The notes below the pieces were generated by a model. The model worked only from the letters and a program-made list of their open reading frames with translations. It did no database searches and had not been told where the DNA came from. Below, one piece after another: positions 11,896 through 24,443 of a DNA stretch of 64,000 nt. Made by a program: the position numbers and the translations under genes. Origin of the DNA: Panorpa germanica (Eukaryota; Arthropoda; Insecta; Mecoptera; Panorpidae); the NCBI GenBank assembly GCA_963678705.1, contig OY783204.1, positions 8,129,834 to 8,193,833 on the forward strand, in the 5' to 3' direction. Position 1 is the first letter of the stretch, and every line of letters begins with the position of its first letter.

Positions 11896-14800
11896 ATGAA
11901 GGGATTGAAAAGGCTTAAAACGGCGCGGACAACAGCAAAAGGTTCAATATCTAGGATGGACAACTACGTTATTGACTCAAGGGCTCTCGAATCCGGTACT
12001 GTGGAGTTGCTAGAGGCGAAAAAAGAAAAGTTGCTGACTACATATCAATCGTCTAAGCTCACGCAGTCCAGTATTTTAGAGATTGATGGACAGGATGATG
12101 AAGATATAGAGGAGGTTGAAGAAAAATACTTTAATATTCTAGCCAAGTTAAATGCTAGTATAACCAAATTAAAAGAAGTTAATAGGCCTACTTGTCCTAG
12201 CTTAGTTGCATCGAAACTTCCAGCGGTGGAAATTCCAACCTTTGATGGCAAGGATATAACCAGGTTTAAGCCCTTTTATGAGCTTTTCCAAGCGGTTGTT
12301 CATAATAATACCTCATTGTCAGATGTGCAAAGGCTCTTTTATTTGAGAAAGTATCTCCTTGATGAAGCTCTTTCAATAATTATAAATCTGCCGCTTGTGA
12401 ACAGCTCATATAAAGAGGCGCTTGATTTATTGTTAGCGCGCTATGATAATAAAGCACGATTAATCTCTAATCATGTTAATATACTACTTGATATTCCAAA
12501 CATGCAAAAAGGTACTGCAGTCGCTATAAGGGCCTTTTTATGTCAAGTTAAAGAGCAATTGCAAGCTTTATAAAATCTTGATGAGCCTGTTGACAAATGG
12601 GATATGATTTTAATCTCAATCTTAAGCAGGAAGTTAGATATATTTACTAGCCGCACTTTCCACATGGAAAGAAATTTAGAAAAACTGCCTACTATTGCAG
12701 AATTTATTTCCTTTTTAGAAAAACGTGCAGTTGCACTTGAGGATAGTTCACCTTATAAAAATATGTCACATGACAAAAATTATAAAGAATATTCACACTC
12801 AAGGGTTTCCAATGTCACTACTCGCTACAATGTAGCATGTAGATATTGTGATATGGACCATCAAATTTATAAATGTCCAAAATTCAAAATGGTCCCTATA
12901 GAGACTTGCAAATCCTTTATTGAAGAACAAAAATTATGTTCGGTATGTTTGTATAACAAGTGTCGCTTTGCCCATAGTGGCAAGTGTTCCTTTAAAAATA
13001 ATTATAAATGTCACATTTGTAAAGGTACATATAACATTTTGTTATGTGATAAAACTGAAGCTCCAGTTGTAATGTGCTCTAGCAATGATAATTTGGGTGG
13101 TACCATATTGCTGCCTACTATAAAGGTAAAAATCGTTGACAAATTTGGTCGCGAGTTGCTAGTTCGTGCATTGCTCGATAGTGGTAGCCAAGCATCATTT
13201 GTGACTGCTGAACTTTTAAAAAAATTATGTTTACACACAACTACTCAATGTAGTAACATTATTGGTATAGGTAATAAAGCCACAAAATTATACCACTCAG
13301 CAATTTTGAAAATACAGTCCTATCATAACAACAATATTAAATACAATGTGAACTGTCATGTAGTTAAGTCTATCACTACGCCTTTGCCTCAAAATTTAAT
13401 TGATACATCTAAAGTTATTCTTCCCAAAAATATTACACTAGCTGATGAGCAGTACAATGTACCGTCGAAAATATCATTGCTATTGGGAGCTGATGTATAT
13501 TTTGCCATTCTATTAGGTGGCTGTATTAAGTTAAATAATGGGTCAGTTTTACAAAACACTACATTTGGATATGTGGTTGCAGGAAAATTGCACAATCAAA
13601 ATAATTATTCATACAATAATATTGTATCTAATTTTGCTATTTGTGACCACACAAAACTTGAAAATGTTATGGAACAATTTTGGACGACTGAGAAAGTCCC
13701 AGAGGAAACAGATAAGTTTTCTGAGGAATATTTAAAGGCTGAACATATTTTTCAAAATTCAGTAGTACTTAAAAATAATACTTTTACTGTTGATTTGCCA
13801 TTAGTCAGCCCAGTAAATGAACTAGAATTGGGGGATTCTTTCTCAGTCGCCATGCAAAGATTTTATGTGTTAGAAAAGAGATTTAAACGAAATCCTTCAC
13901 TATTGCAGGTATACAAAAAATTTATTGATCAATATGTAGAGATGGGACATGCCAGGGAAATTGATATAGGTTCTTATGATGTTTATAATACTCCTAATTA
14001 CTTTCTAGCGCATCATGCAGTTACCAATAATGACAGCAAGACTACTAAATTGCGTGTGGTCTTTGATGGAAGTATGCGTTCTAAAAACAAGGTTTCTCTC
14101 AACAATGTCATGCTGAATGGTCCTGTGGTTCAGGGTGAGCTTTTGGATATTCTCATATTGTTTAGAACTTATGTGTTCACAATAATCTGTGACATAGAAA
14201 AAATGTTCCGCTGTGTCCTAATAAATGACACTTACAATGTCTTACAAAATATCTTATGGAGAGACGATCCAGGTAAGCCCATCATTTGTTTGCAATTACA
14301 GACAGTAACTTACGGACTAAAGTCTTCTACCTTTTTGGCCACACGGTGTCTCATAGAACTTGCCCATCGCTACAAACATAAATATCCCCTTGCTGCAAGA
14401 GCAATGCGCTACAATACGTATGTTGATGATGTCATAGGTGGGTGTGATGATGTGGAAGAATTATTTGAATTAAAGTCTCAATTAATTGATTTACTACAAT
14501 TAGGTAATTTTAAATTGCACAAATGGTCTTCCAATCATCCCTCAGTACTCGACGACATCTCTAGTGATAAAAAATATATTGATGAATTAGATTTAAATAA
14601 ATCAAACATTATTAAGACATTAGGTCTGAAATACAATATTATTTCGGACACATTTACCTTAAAGTGTCCTAACACGAATAGTAATACATTAAATACTAAA
14701 AGAAAAGTACTTAGTTTTATTGGGACTTTATTTGATCCGTTAGGCTTGATTGGTCCTATAATAGTAGTAGCCAAGTTAATTATGCAAGAACTTTGGTTTT

Positions 14801-17697
14801 TAAAAATAGATTGGGATGAATTGCTGCCTGCCAAACAACTACAGATGTGGAAAAAGTTCCTCAATGGTCTAAAGATAGCAGACAGTATTTCAATTGATCG
14901 ACTTATAAAGGAAGAAAATTTTGTTACTGCAGAGTTGATAGGCTATGCAGACGCATCTATGAAAGCGTACGGGTGCTGCCTTTACTTGAGAACTGTTACA
15001 GCAAATGGCAAAGTAAAAACAAAATTAATTTGCTCCAAGTCTCGTGTGGCTCCATTAAGTAAGGTACTTACAATACCCCAACTAGAGCTTAATAGCGCAG
15101 TTTTGCTGGCGCAACTCGCGGCTAGAGTCAGTAAATTACTCACGACTAGATTTGAACATAAAGTTTTCTTGTATAGTGATTCCCAAATAGTCCTTGCTTG
15201 GATTCAAACTGAAAAAATAAAGGCTAATACCTATGTCAATAACAGGGTAAAGCAAATTACACAACTTACTGATAAAAATTCATGGTACTATGTAAAGTCA
15301 GGTGATAACCCGGCTGACTTAATTTCTCGTGGTGTAGAACCACAATATTTAAAGGATCAGTCTCTTTGGTGGCATGGTCCTCAATATTTATCAGATTGTG
15401 ATTTTAAACATAATCATTCTTATGATTTAAATACAGTACTTCCATCACAAGGTGAAGATATTAACTGTAATGCTTGTAACATTGAGGTAGAACAAGCACC
15501 TTTACCGCTGGATTTACTTGAAAAATTTTCTAACATTAATAAACTACAGCGTGTCTTAGCTTACATGTACAGATTTTTTAATAACTGTAAGAAGAATAAC
15601 AGTGATAAATTAAATGGACATTTATCTCCAAAAGAACTTCATGATTCCCTATTAGTTATCATTCGTTCAGTCCAAAAACAAATATTTTTTAAAGAAATAA
15701 AATGCCTCTTAAGTGACACAAATATCAAATCTGGTATTGGTAGTCTCCGTCCTTTCATGGACAGCTCTGGCTTGATTAGTGTTGGTGGCAGGTTGCAAAA
15801 TGCAGGCATTGCAAAAGACAAAATGCACCCAGTCATACTGCCAAAGGCTAACAATATTACCTCTATGATAATTAAAAATGAGCACTTACGCTTGCTCCAT
15901 GCTGGTGCTAGATTAGTACTCAGCTCCTTGTCACAAAGGTTCTGGATTATCAATGGCATACGTGAGGTCAAAAAGGTGGTTCACAAATGTGTTATATGTT
16001 CGCGATTGAAGGCTGAATCTGCTAAACAATTGATGGGTTCTTTACCACCTGACAGAGTTACAGCTACGAGACCATTTCAGCATGTAGGTGTAGATTTTTG
16101 TGGACCTTTTAATATAAAGATAGCTCGCATACGCAAACCATTGATTACCAAAGGCTACATTTCTTTATTTGTTTGCTTTTCAACAAAGGCCATACACATG
16201 GAAGTAGTTTCTGATTTAAAAACTGAAACATTTTTGGCATGTCTTAATCGTTTAATTTCTAGACGCGGCATGCCCACTAAAATTTACTGTGATAATGCTA
16301 AAACCTTTAAGGGTGCCGCTAATGAATTAAAAGAATTGTATAATTTACAGAGTAATATGTCTCATAGAGACACTGTTATAAACTTTTGTAATAATTTATA
16401 TATTAAATTTACGTTTATACCTAGTTATGCTCCTGAATTTGGTGGTATATGGGAAGCAGGGGTGAAAAGTGTGAAGCACCACCTTAAGAGAGTAGTTGGA
16501 AAATTGGCCTTAACTTATGAGGAATTAAGGGGTCTTCTCACTTTGCAAAATTTAAAAAATCGATTTTTTTTTTGTAATTTTGAAAGTACATATCATCAAA
16601 AATGTTATATCAAAATTTCATAAAGATCGGACAAGTCTAACTACATTTTTGGGCGACCGTTAGGTGACTACCTCAGAGCACCCGGCTTTAAAGGAGCAAA
16701 CTTTAAACGCTTTTATCTGAAAACAAGGTTTTTCAGTGCCTTGTTGATGAAATTTCGGAAACTATCCGGCCGATTGTCATGAAATTTAAATGACATATTC
16801 TTCATAGTTATGGCTATAGCGCATACCATCAGATTTTTAAAATTTTGATTTGAAGTATTTTTTTTTTACAAAAAACTACAAAAAACTCCAAAAAAGCGCG
16901 TTTTTTTTGGTACTTTTTCAAAAAACGTGCGCCATTTTGTTATTTTCGCGAATATCAAAAATCTGATAGTATGCGCTATAGCCACTGATATACTGAATCT
17001 AAAACTGTTTTATTTTTTTGTTTCAAATGACCTGTCTCGGAGATACCATCAACAAGCCACGAACATTACATTTCTACACGAGTTTTTCGATGTTATTTTT
17101 TTGTTATAATAATTGTTCAAAAAAATAAAAAAAAAAAATTTTCTTGTACTTGAAAGATGTGTTTATTACATAGGATCCATTTTATCCCATAATTTTGTGC
17201 AAAAAGGCTCGAAAAAAAATCGCGAAAATAGCCTATTTTCGAGGTGCCTAAAGTGAGAAGACCGCTTAAATTCAGTTGTCATACAAATTGAAGGAGTGCT
17301 AAACTCGAGACCACTGCTTCCACTAAGCTCAAATGAGTATAAATACTTAACTCTGACAGAATACCCTGAGGTTAACTTAACAGATGTACCAGTCAATCGT
17401 CTTAAGTTCTGGAATATTGTCAAAAAATTAAAACAAGACTTTTGGCAAGCATGGTCAAAGGACTACCTCACACAGCTTCAGAGCCGTCCCAAGTGGAAAT
17501 ATGCTAATGAGAACCTAAAAGAAGGTGATTTAGTTATTGTAAAGAATTTAAACTCACCTCCACTAAATTGGCCGATGGCCAGAATTACAAAGGTCTTTTC
17601 TGGTAAAGATGACAAGGTGAGGGTGGCAGAAATAAAGATTGGTGATAAGGTATACAATAGACCTATCACAAAATTATGTAGACTACCATTGAATTAA
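11896..17697 (+). pseudogene. BEL-c gag-pol polyprotein, one stop and one MITE
   Basis: One frame runs from ATG 11896 to the TAA at 17695, broken by a nonsense TAA at 12571-12573 and by a MITE at 16529-17265. Order: gag with the DUF1759-type core (IPTFDGKD, about 12232), zinc knuckles (CRYCDMDH and CHICKG, about 12838-13035), protease with LLDSGSQASF (about 13170), RT with VVFDGSM (about 14058) and catalytic YVDD (14419-14430), Pao-type RNase H (GYADAS, IPQLELN, LYSDSQIV and NPADLISRG, about 14940-15330), and integrase with the H2C2 finger (HAGARL, CVICSR, about 15898-16005) and catalytic blocks VDFCGPF, YCDNAKTF and FGGIWEA. The DUF5641-type tail is at 17270-17697. The long ORF from 12604 is only the part after the stop codon, not a separate gene. 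Without the MITE the frame is continuous, because exactly one TTAA remains. Confidence 0.92.
16529..17265. mobile_element. piggyBac-like fold-back MITE in the BEL-c integrase
   Basis: 737 bp between two TTAA tetranucleotides (16525-16528 and 17266-17269). The termini are inverted repeats: GGGGTCTTCTCACTTT on the left and, read on the minus strand, GCGGTCTTCTCACTTT on the right (one mismatch). The interior is a long imperfect palindrome: the stretch at about 16810-16840 (GGCTATAGCGCATACCATCA) reappears inverted at about 16960-16988, and the CCTTGTTGATG-type stretch near 16740 is inverted near 17050. The centre is near 16895. No transposase ORF is seen. TTAA duplication is the hallmark of the piggyBac superfamily, so it would be mobilised by an enzyme from elsewhere. 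Confidence 0.88.
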
Positions 17698-17713
17698 GAA
17701 GTTTATAATATTA

Positions 17714-20700
17714 CTAGCTTTTACCCCCGTCGCAAGCGACGTCTGTCTTTTGTGTGTGGCTTAAACTTCATGTAAAAATTTAAATTCCACTTGAGTTTAC
17801 CACCGTCGCAAAGCGATGACTTTTTGGCGTGTATGATTTGAATTCAATAAAATAATTCGTAATTACATTTCATATTTAACTCTATTTTTAAATTGAAATA
17901 AATAATAAACTCGCTCAATAATAAATTGACTAAAAAAAATATTTTTTTTTTTATCAAAATAAAGAATATTTTCAATTTATGCGTTATTTGACCAACTTTT
18001 TTTCAAAATTTGGAATTTTTTTTTTTGATTCGTAAATAAGTTACCAAGGTTAGCCTATATACAAAATTTCAACTTTCTAGCACAATTTTTACTCTCGGAA
18101 AATACTGCCCCCGTGCCCCCAAATAAAATATTGAAATTTTGAATTTTGTTTCATTAATAATATACTTAATTATTCTAGAATTCAGAATATGAACTTTCTC
18201 CAAAGTTTCCTACCGGGCCCCCGAATTTCTTTAACCCCCCCCCCCTATTTAATTTTTGAATTTCTAATTTTTGAGAAATATCAGCCTTAAATAGCTTAAT
18301 ACACATGCAAAATTTCAACTTTCTATCTTTTACGAATTAAAAGTAATACAGCAAAAAAGGCCTCACTTTTTTTCCAGTTTTTTCAAAATCACGGGTTTCC
18401 AGGAAATTCAGGGATAAATCCGGAGACGCCAAAAGTCTTAGAATTTTTTTCTCTACGAAATAGACAATTTTCAAAAACATTGACGGAGCCGTCTTCGCGC
18501 TGCCATACAAAGTTTACTACCAAACATATAAAATCATAAGATCATAAATATATATTTGGAACATTATAAATAAGACTGAGTTTACCCCCGTCGCAAAACG
18601 ACGTCTTTTAGGCGTGTATCGTTTGAATCCAATAAAATAATTCGTAATTACATTTCATATTTAACTGTTCTATTTTTAAATTGAAATAATAAATAAACTC
18701 GCGCACATATACATACATATAAATTGATTAAAAAAATATTTTTTTTTTATCATAATAAAAAATATTTTCAATTTATGCGTTATTTGACCAACTTTTTTTC
18801 AAAATTTGGGATTTTTTTTTTCGATTTGTAAATAAGTTACCAAGGTTAGCCTATATAAAAAATTTCAACTTTCTAGCACAATTTTTACTCTCGGAAAATA
18901 CTGCCCCCGTGCCCCCAAATAAAATTTTGAAATTTTGAATTTTTTTTTAATAATAATATACTTAATTATTCTACAATCCAGAATATGAACTTTCTATAAA
19001 GTTCCCTGCCGGGCCCCCGAATTTCTTCAACCCCCCCTTTTTCAATTTTTGAAATTCTAATTTTTGAGAAATGTCAACATTAAATAGCTTAATACACATG
19101 CAAAATTTCAACTTTCTATCTTTTCCAAATTAAAAGTAATACAGCAAAAAAGTGATCACTTTTTTTCCAGTTTTTCCAAAATTACGGGTTTCCAGGAAAT
19201 TCAGGGAAAAATCCGGGGACGCCAAAAGTCTTAGAATTTTTTTCTCTACGAAATAGGAAATTTACAAAAAGATCGCCGGAGCCGTTTTCGCGCTGCCATA
19301 CAAAATTCAGTACCAAACATATAAACATATAAACATATAAACATATAAGAATATAAGAATAGATTCAAACAGTTGGAACATTATAATATAGGATATTTTT
19401 TAAACTATAGCCCTATCTCTATATATTTTATATTTCTGGTCTTTGGCCCCCAGCGCCCGCCGCCTCTGGAAAGTTGCAATTTTCTATAGTGTGTCTTTAA
19501 TGACACTTTATATAGGGCCCACGTTCCAAATATCAACGTTCTAGCTCTGTTGCGACATTGCCCCCAAAAAATCACGCCGCTACTGAATTAAAATTTTGGT
19601 AATCCAATTATTGGCAAACATGCGCAATTAGTGTCTTATTACATACCCTAAGTTATCATACTACATTTTCAATATTTTTGGCTTTTACTGTCTCAACTCC
19701 CGCCGCCACTGGAAATTTGGGGCTGTTTATGGTTTTTCATTAATTACTGTCTACAGCGAGCCTACATATTAAATTTGAACGTCCTAACTCTATTCTAACA
19801 TTGCCCCCAAAAATTCGCGCCGCTACTGAACTCAAATTTCCAACTATTGGAAAATGTGCACAATTATAATCTCAATACACATACCAAATTTCAACTTTCT
19901 AGCACAATTTTTACTCTCGGCAAATACTGCCCCCGTGCCCCCCAATAAAATTTGGAAATTTTGATTTTTTTTTTATTAATACTATACTTAATTATTCTAA
20001 AATCCAGAATATGAACTTTCTCAAAAGTTCCGTACCGGGCCCCCGAATTTCTTCAACCCCCCATTTTTCAATTTTTAAATTTATAATTTTTGAGAAATGT
20101 CAGCATTAAGTACCTTAATACACATGCAAAATTTCAACTTTCTATCTTTTACGAATTAAAAGTAATACAGCAAAAAAGGAATCACTTTTTTTCCAGTTTT
20201 TCCAAAATTACGGGTTTCCAGGAAATTCAGGGAAAAATCCGGGGACACCAAAAGTCTTAGAATTTTTTTCTCTACGAAATAGGAAATTTTCAAAAAGATC
20301 GCCGGAGCCGTTTTCGCGCTGCCATACAAAATTCAGTACCAAACATATAAACATATAAGAATATAAGAATATAAACATTCAGTTGAAACATTATAATATA
20401 GGATAAACATTCAGTTGGAACATTATAATATAGGATATTTTTTAAACTATAGCCCTATCTCTATATATTTTATATTTCTGGTCTTTGGCCCCCAGCGCCC
20501 GCCGCCTCTGGAAAGTTGCAATTTTCTATAGTGTGTCTTTAATGACACTTTATATAGGGCCCACGTTCCAAATATCAACGTTCTAGCTCTGTTGCGACAT
20601 TGCCCCCAAAAAATCACGCCGCTACTGAATTAAAATTTTGGTAATCCAATTATTGGCAAACATGCGCAATTAGTGTCTTAGGCCTGTCTTAGTATGGGAC

Positions 20701-23672
20701 CGTATTTAAGCGAATTTCTGCCGGACGTATACGGGCTACTACGCTTTACCTATCCGAACCATGTAAATGTAATGAGATCGCTCTGGAGCTCTCAGACTGC
20801 ACGCTACAAAGCCGTCCGAATACGGGAGGCACGACCTCGCACAGTAGAAGCGTATAAAGGAGAATTTTAACCAAGCGTTACTACTACTACTACAAACCTT
20901 TGTAAATACAAACAGCCGCCTAGACTGGAGGGGATTGCTACTTCTTTCGCTGCCATACGGGTCTTTTCGCGTCTATCGCGACATCACGTATGACGAGTAT
21001 GAGTATGAGTACGAGTATATGTTATGAGTATGTATATTATGCAGTAAGCATATGCGTTTGATTATGTTATCTGCTCGGTATCCAATAACATAATAAGATA
21101 ACATCCAGGCACACTAGATTTAAGACGTAAACAACAACTGAATGTTGCATCAAAAGTATAGATAAATATATTAGTATAAACATGTATTGTGACCACACAT
21201 AGGCGGTTTCCTTTGTAGCTACTCCAATCCGCCGATTTACGTTCGAATACGCCGACGCTTAAATACGGTCCCATACTGAGACAGACCTTATTACATACTC
21301 TAAGTTATCATACTACATTTTCAATATTTTTGGCTTTTACTGTCTCAACTCCCGCCGCCACTGGAAATTTGGGGCTGTTTATGGTTTTTCATTAATTACT
21401 GTCTACAGCGAGCCTACATATTAAATTTGAACGTCCTAACTCTATTCTAACATTGCCCCCAAAAATTCGCGCCGCTACTGAACTCAAATTTCCAACTATT
21501 GGAAAATGTGCACAATTATAATCTCAATACACATACCAAATTTCAACTTTCTAGCACAATTTTTACTCTCGGCAAATACTGCCCCCGTGCCCCCCAATAA
21601 AATTTTGAAATTTTGATTTTTTTTTTATTAATACTATACTTAATTATTCTAAAATCCAGAATATGAACTTTCTCAAAAGTTCCGTACCGGGCCCCCGAAT
21701 TTCTTTAACCCCCCCTTTTTCAATTTTTAAATTTCTAATTTTTGAGAAATGTCAGCATTAAGTACCTTAATACACATGCAAAATTTCAACTTTCTATCTT
21801 TTACGAATTAAAAGTAATACAGCAAAAAAGGAATCACTTTTTTTCCAGTTTTTCCAAAATTACGGGTTTCCAGGAAATTCAGGGAAAAATCCGGGGACAC
21901 CAAAAGTCTTAGAATTTTTTTCTCTACGAAATAGGAAATTTTCAAAAAGATCGCCGGAGCCGTTTTCGCGCTGCCATACAAAATTCAGTACCAAACATAT
22001 AAACATATAAGAATACTAGCTTTTACCCCCGTCGCAAGCGACGTCTGTCTTTTGCGTGTGGCTTGAACTTCATGCAAAAATTTAGATGCCAGCAGAGTTT
22101 ACCCCCGTCGCAAAGCGACGTCTTTTTGGCGTGTATGATTTAAATCCAATAAAATAATTCGTAATTACATTTCATATTTAATTCTATTTTTAAATTGAAA
22201 TAATAAATAAACTCGCACACATACATTAACACATAAATTGACTAAAAAAATATATTTCTTTATCAAAATAAAAAATATTTAATATTTGTCAAATTTTAGG
22301 CATAACAATCTATTTTGCTCGTAACAATTCTCTCTACCTTTATAACTTTTATCTACCTCTACTTTTATAAATGATCGAAATTTCAAAATTCAGCTCTTTG
22401 GCAAAGCCTTTCCCGCCCTCACTTCCCCAATTTCACGCCGCTACTAAGGTTAAATTTATTTTTCGCAAATATCCACATGCGTAGTTTCTATTTTTTTAAT
22501 TTGATATTTGGGGCTGTTAACTATTTCCCCCCTATACCTCTCACTACTGTTCGATTTCACAGCACAACAAACGTACCAAAAATCAATTCAATTCTACTAT
22601 TGAATGTAATTTGAAAATATTATCGTTGTACCTCTATTTTGTTCTTATACTCGGTTTATCACACCCCACTCTAGTGTTACACTTAAGAAAATGTAGTTTT
22701 TTTTATATTTTCGTTATTAATATGTCAATCTATATCTGCATACTAAATTTTAGCTTTGTATTAATATTTTAGCATTAGTACCCCTCACATACCTGCGCTA
22801 CTGAACAAGTTTATCAAATTTTAACACAGGGATCTATTTTATTTATATCTAAGAACATATATTCTAAACTATAGCCTTTCATCTCTATATATTTCATATT
22901 TCTGGTTTTTGGCCCGCAGCGCCCGCCGCCTCTGGAATGTTGCAGTTTTCTATAGTTTGTCTTTAATGACACTCTATATAGGGCCCACGTTCCAAATATC
23001 AACGTTCTAGCTTTGTTGCAACATTGCCTCCAAAAAATCACGCCGCTACTGAATTGAAATTTTAGTAATCCAATTATTGGCAAACATGCGCAATTAGTGT
23101 CTCAATACATACCCTAAGTTATAATACTACATTTTCAATATTTTTGGCTTTTACTGTCTCAACTCCCGCCGCCACTGGAAATTTGGGGCTGTTTATTTTT
23201 TTTCATTAATTACTGTCTACAGCGAGCCTACATATTAAATTTGAACGTCCTAACTCTATTCTAACATTGCCCCCAAAAATTCGAGCCGCTACTGAACTCA
23301 AATTTCAAATTTCCAACTATTGGAAAATGTGCACAATTATAATCTCAATACACATACCAAATTTCAGTTTTCTATCTTTTCTAGTTCGTCAGATATTTGC
23401 AAAAGTATTTTTTCGAATTTTCCAGTTTTTCCAAAATTTCGGGTTTCCAGGAAATTCAGGGAAAAATCCGGGGACGCCAAAAGTCTTAGAATTTTTTTCT
23501 CTACGAAATAGGAAATTTTCAAAAAGATCGCCGGAGCCGTTTTCGCGCTGCCATACAAAATTCAGTACCAAACATATAAACATATAAGAATATAAGAATA
23601 GATTCAAACACCTGGGACATTATAATATATGATAAGAATATAAACATTCAGTTGGAACATTATAATATAGGA
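17714..23672 (-). mobile_element. Helitron-type non-autonomous array, head-to-tail copies
   Basis: Read on the minus strand the block starts A|TCCTATATTATAATG at 23672 and ends with a hairpin, CGTCGC-TT-GCGACG, about 10 bases before a terminal CTAG|T at 17714. The 5' TC, the 3' hairpin, CTRR and A/T insertion with no target duplication are Helitron hallmarks. A second complete 3' terminus lies at 22016, so 22016-23672 is one full 1657-bp unit. Further 5'-like ends (TCCTATATTATAATG on minus) lie near 19392, 20403 and 20436. Long blocks recur: the segment ending CGCTGCCATACAAA occurs at about 18500, 19290, 20310, 21970 and 23545, and the CTATAGCCC...GGAAAGTTGC block at about 19405, 20446 and 22870. 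No Rep/helicase gene is present. Confidence 0.8.
20681..21287. mobile_element. Harbinger-type MITE inserted in a Helitron copy
   Basis: 607 bp with 32-bp terminal inverted repeats. The left end begins GGCCTGTCTTAGTATGGGAC, and the right end on the minus strand begins GGTCTGTCTCAGTATGGGAC (two mismatches over 32). It is flanked by the 3-bp duplication TTA (20678-20680 and 21288-21290). The neighbouring Helitron copy at about 19645 has the same sequence with a single TTA and no insert, which serves as an empty site. A T-W-A duplication plus GGCC-type ends is characteristic of PIF/Harbinger. The interior has a degenerate GAGTATGAGTAC run near 21000 and no transposase. Confidence 0.92.
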
Positions 23673-23762
23673 TGTATTTTTATGTACTATGTATTTATGT
23701 ATTTTTGTATAAATTTGAAGATGGTTGTGAGATCATCTATTTTTTCCTTGGCCCGCAATTTA

Positions 23763-24059
23763 TGTTCAGTACAGAACATAAGATATGTCTCTGCTGACAT
23801 TTCAATATTGTGAAGTAATTGTTGTCTCTGGTAGAATTCACACACAGTGCAACATTATAAGTATTGGAGTGAATGCCACAGGCATATGGCAAGGCAGATA
23901 TTCTATTCTGTTCTTTACACTTGCAGTGTCACGATTCACCACCATTTTGTACAATAGAAAATTATTAAGTTATTTAAGAAAAAGTGTAAATTAATTTTAA
24001 GTTTGAATATTTAATAAAATATTCACTCAAATTTTACTCGCATGGTTTTATTTCGTACA
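23763..24059 (+). repeat. 3' LTR of BEL-c
   Basis: 297 bp, identical in length to the 5' LTR, with three visible substitutions. The 90 bases between the Helitron end and this LTR are the remaining BEL-c 3' untranslated region. I see no clear polypurine tract there. Confidence 0.95.
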
Positions 24060-24443
24060 CCCATCACCCCTGGACACCTACTAATAGAACGGCAGCTTAC
24101 TAGCATCGCCACTGCAGAGGACGCTCCAATCAAGCCTAGCAGAATGCAGCGCTTTACACAACTTCAGGACTGCATTCAAAACTTCTGAAAACGCAGGTCT
24201 AATGATTATCTTGGACATTGCAATCAACTTTCAAAATGGAAAACTTCTACAGGTGTTGTATCGCAGCCCGGAAGTTTGGTTTTAATCAAAGAACCTAATT
24301 TAGCTCCATCCCACTGGATGTTAGGTCGTATAGTGAAAGTGAGTGTCAGTGATGATTTAACGGCTCGTATAGCCACTATAAAAACAATCAAGGGCGAATT
24401 AAAACGTCTAGTGCGACATCTTGCTCCATTACCAAATGGCTAA
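24060..24443 (+). pseudogene. BEL-b, 3' part (integrase C-terminus)
   Basis: The frame left at 11171 resumes here with the T-P-G-H-L-L block and continues through the DUF5641-type region (SLVLIKEP near 24271, HWMLGRIVKV near 24310, RLVRHLAPLP near 24410), ending with TAA at 24441-24443. One stop lies at about 24187. That both flanks of BEL-c are halves of one protein domain confirms the nested insertion. Confidence 0.92.

Larger units (their letters stand above)
11172..24059 (+). mobile_element. BEL/Pao retrotransposon BEL-c, full-length with nested insertions
   Basis: The element is bounded by two 297-bp direct LTRs that both start TGTTCAGTAC and end CGTACA. It is flanked by a perfect 5-bp duplication, CCCAT, at 11167-11171 and 24060-24064. 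It is inserted inside the integrase region of BEL-b, in the same orientation. Inside are a primer-binding site (11477-11490), a leader, a gag-pol reading frame (11896-17697, one nonsense codon, one MITE), and a Helitron array (17714-23672) between the pol stop and the 3' LTR. Without the nested elements its length would be about 6.2 kb, normal for the family. I see three differences between the LTRs, so the insertion is fairly recent. Confidence 0.95.

Noticed and set aside
12604-16623. A separate 1339-codon gene
   Set aside because: It is the same frame as 11896-12573, divided by one TAA. The last 30 or so codons are read from the MITE, so it is not an independent gene.
20681-21287. The 70-codon ORF at 21062-21274 as a MITE gene
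   Set aside because: It is short, partly overlaps the terminal inverted repeat and has no transposase features.
23267-23607. Overlapping ORFs on both strands
   Set aside because: They lie inside a Helitron block that recurs several times without keeping these frames open, so they are chance ORFs.
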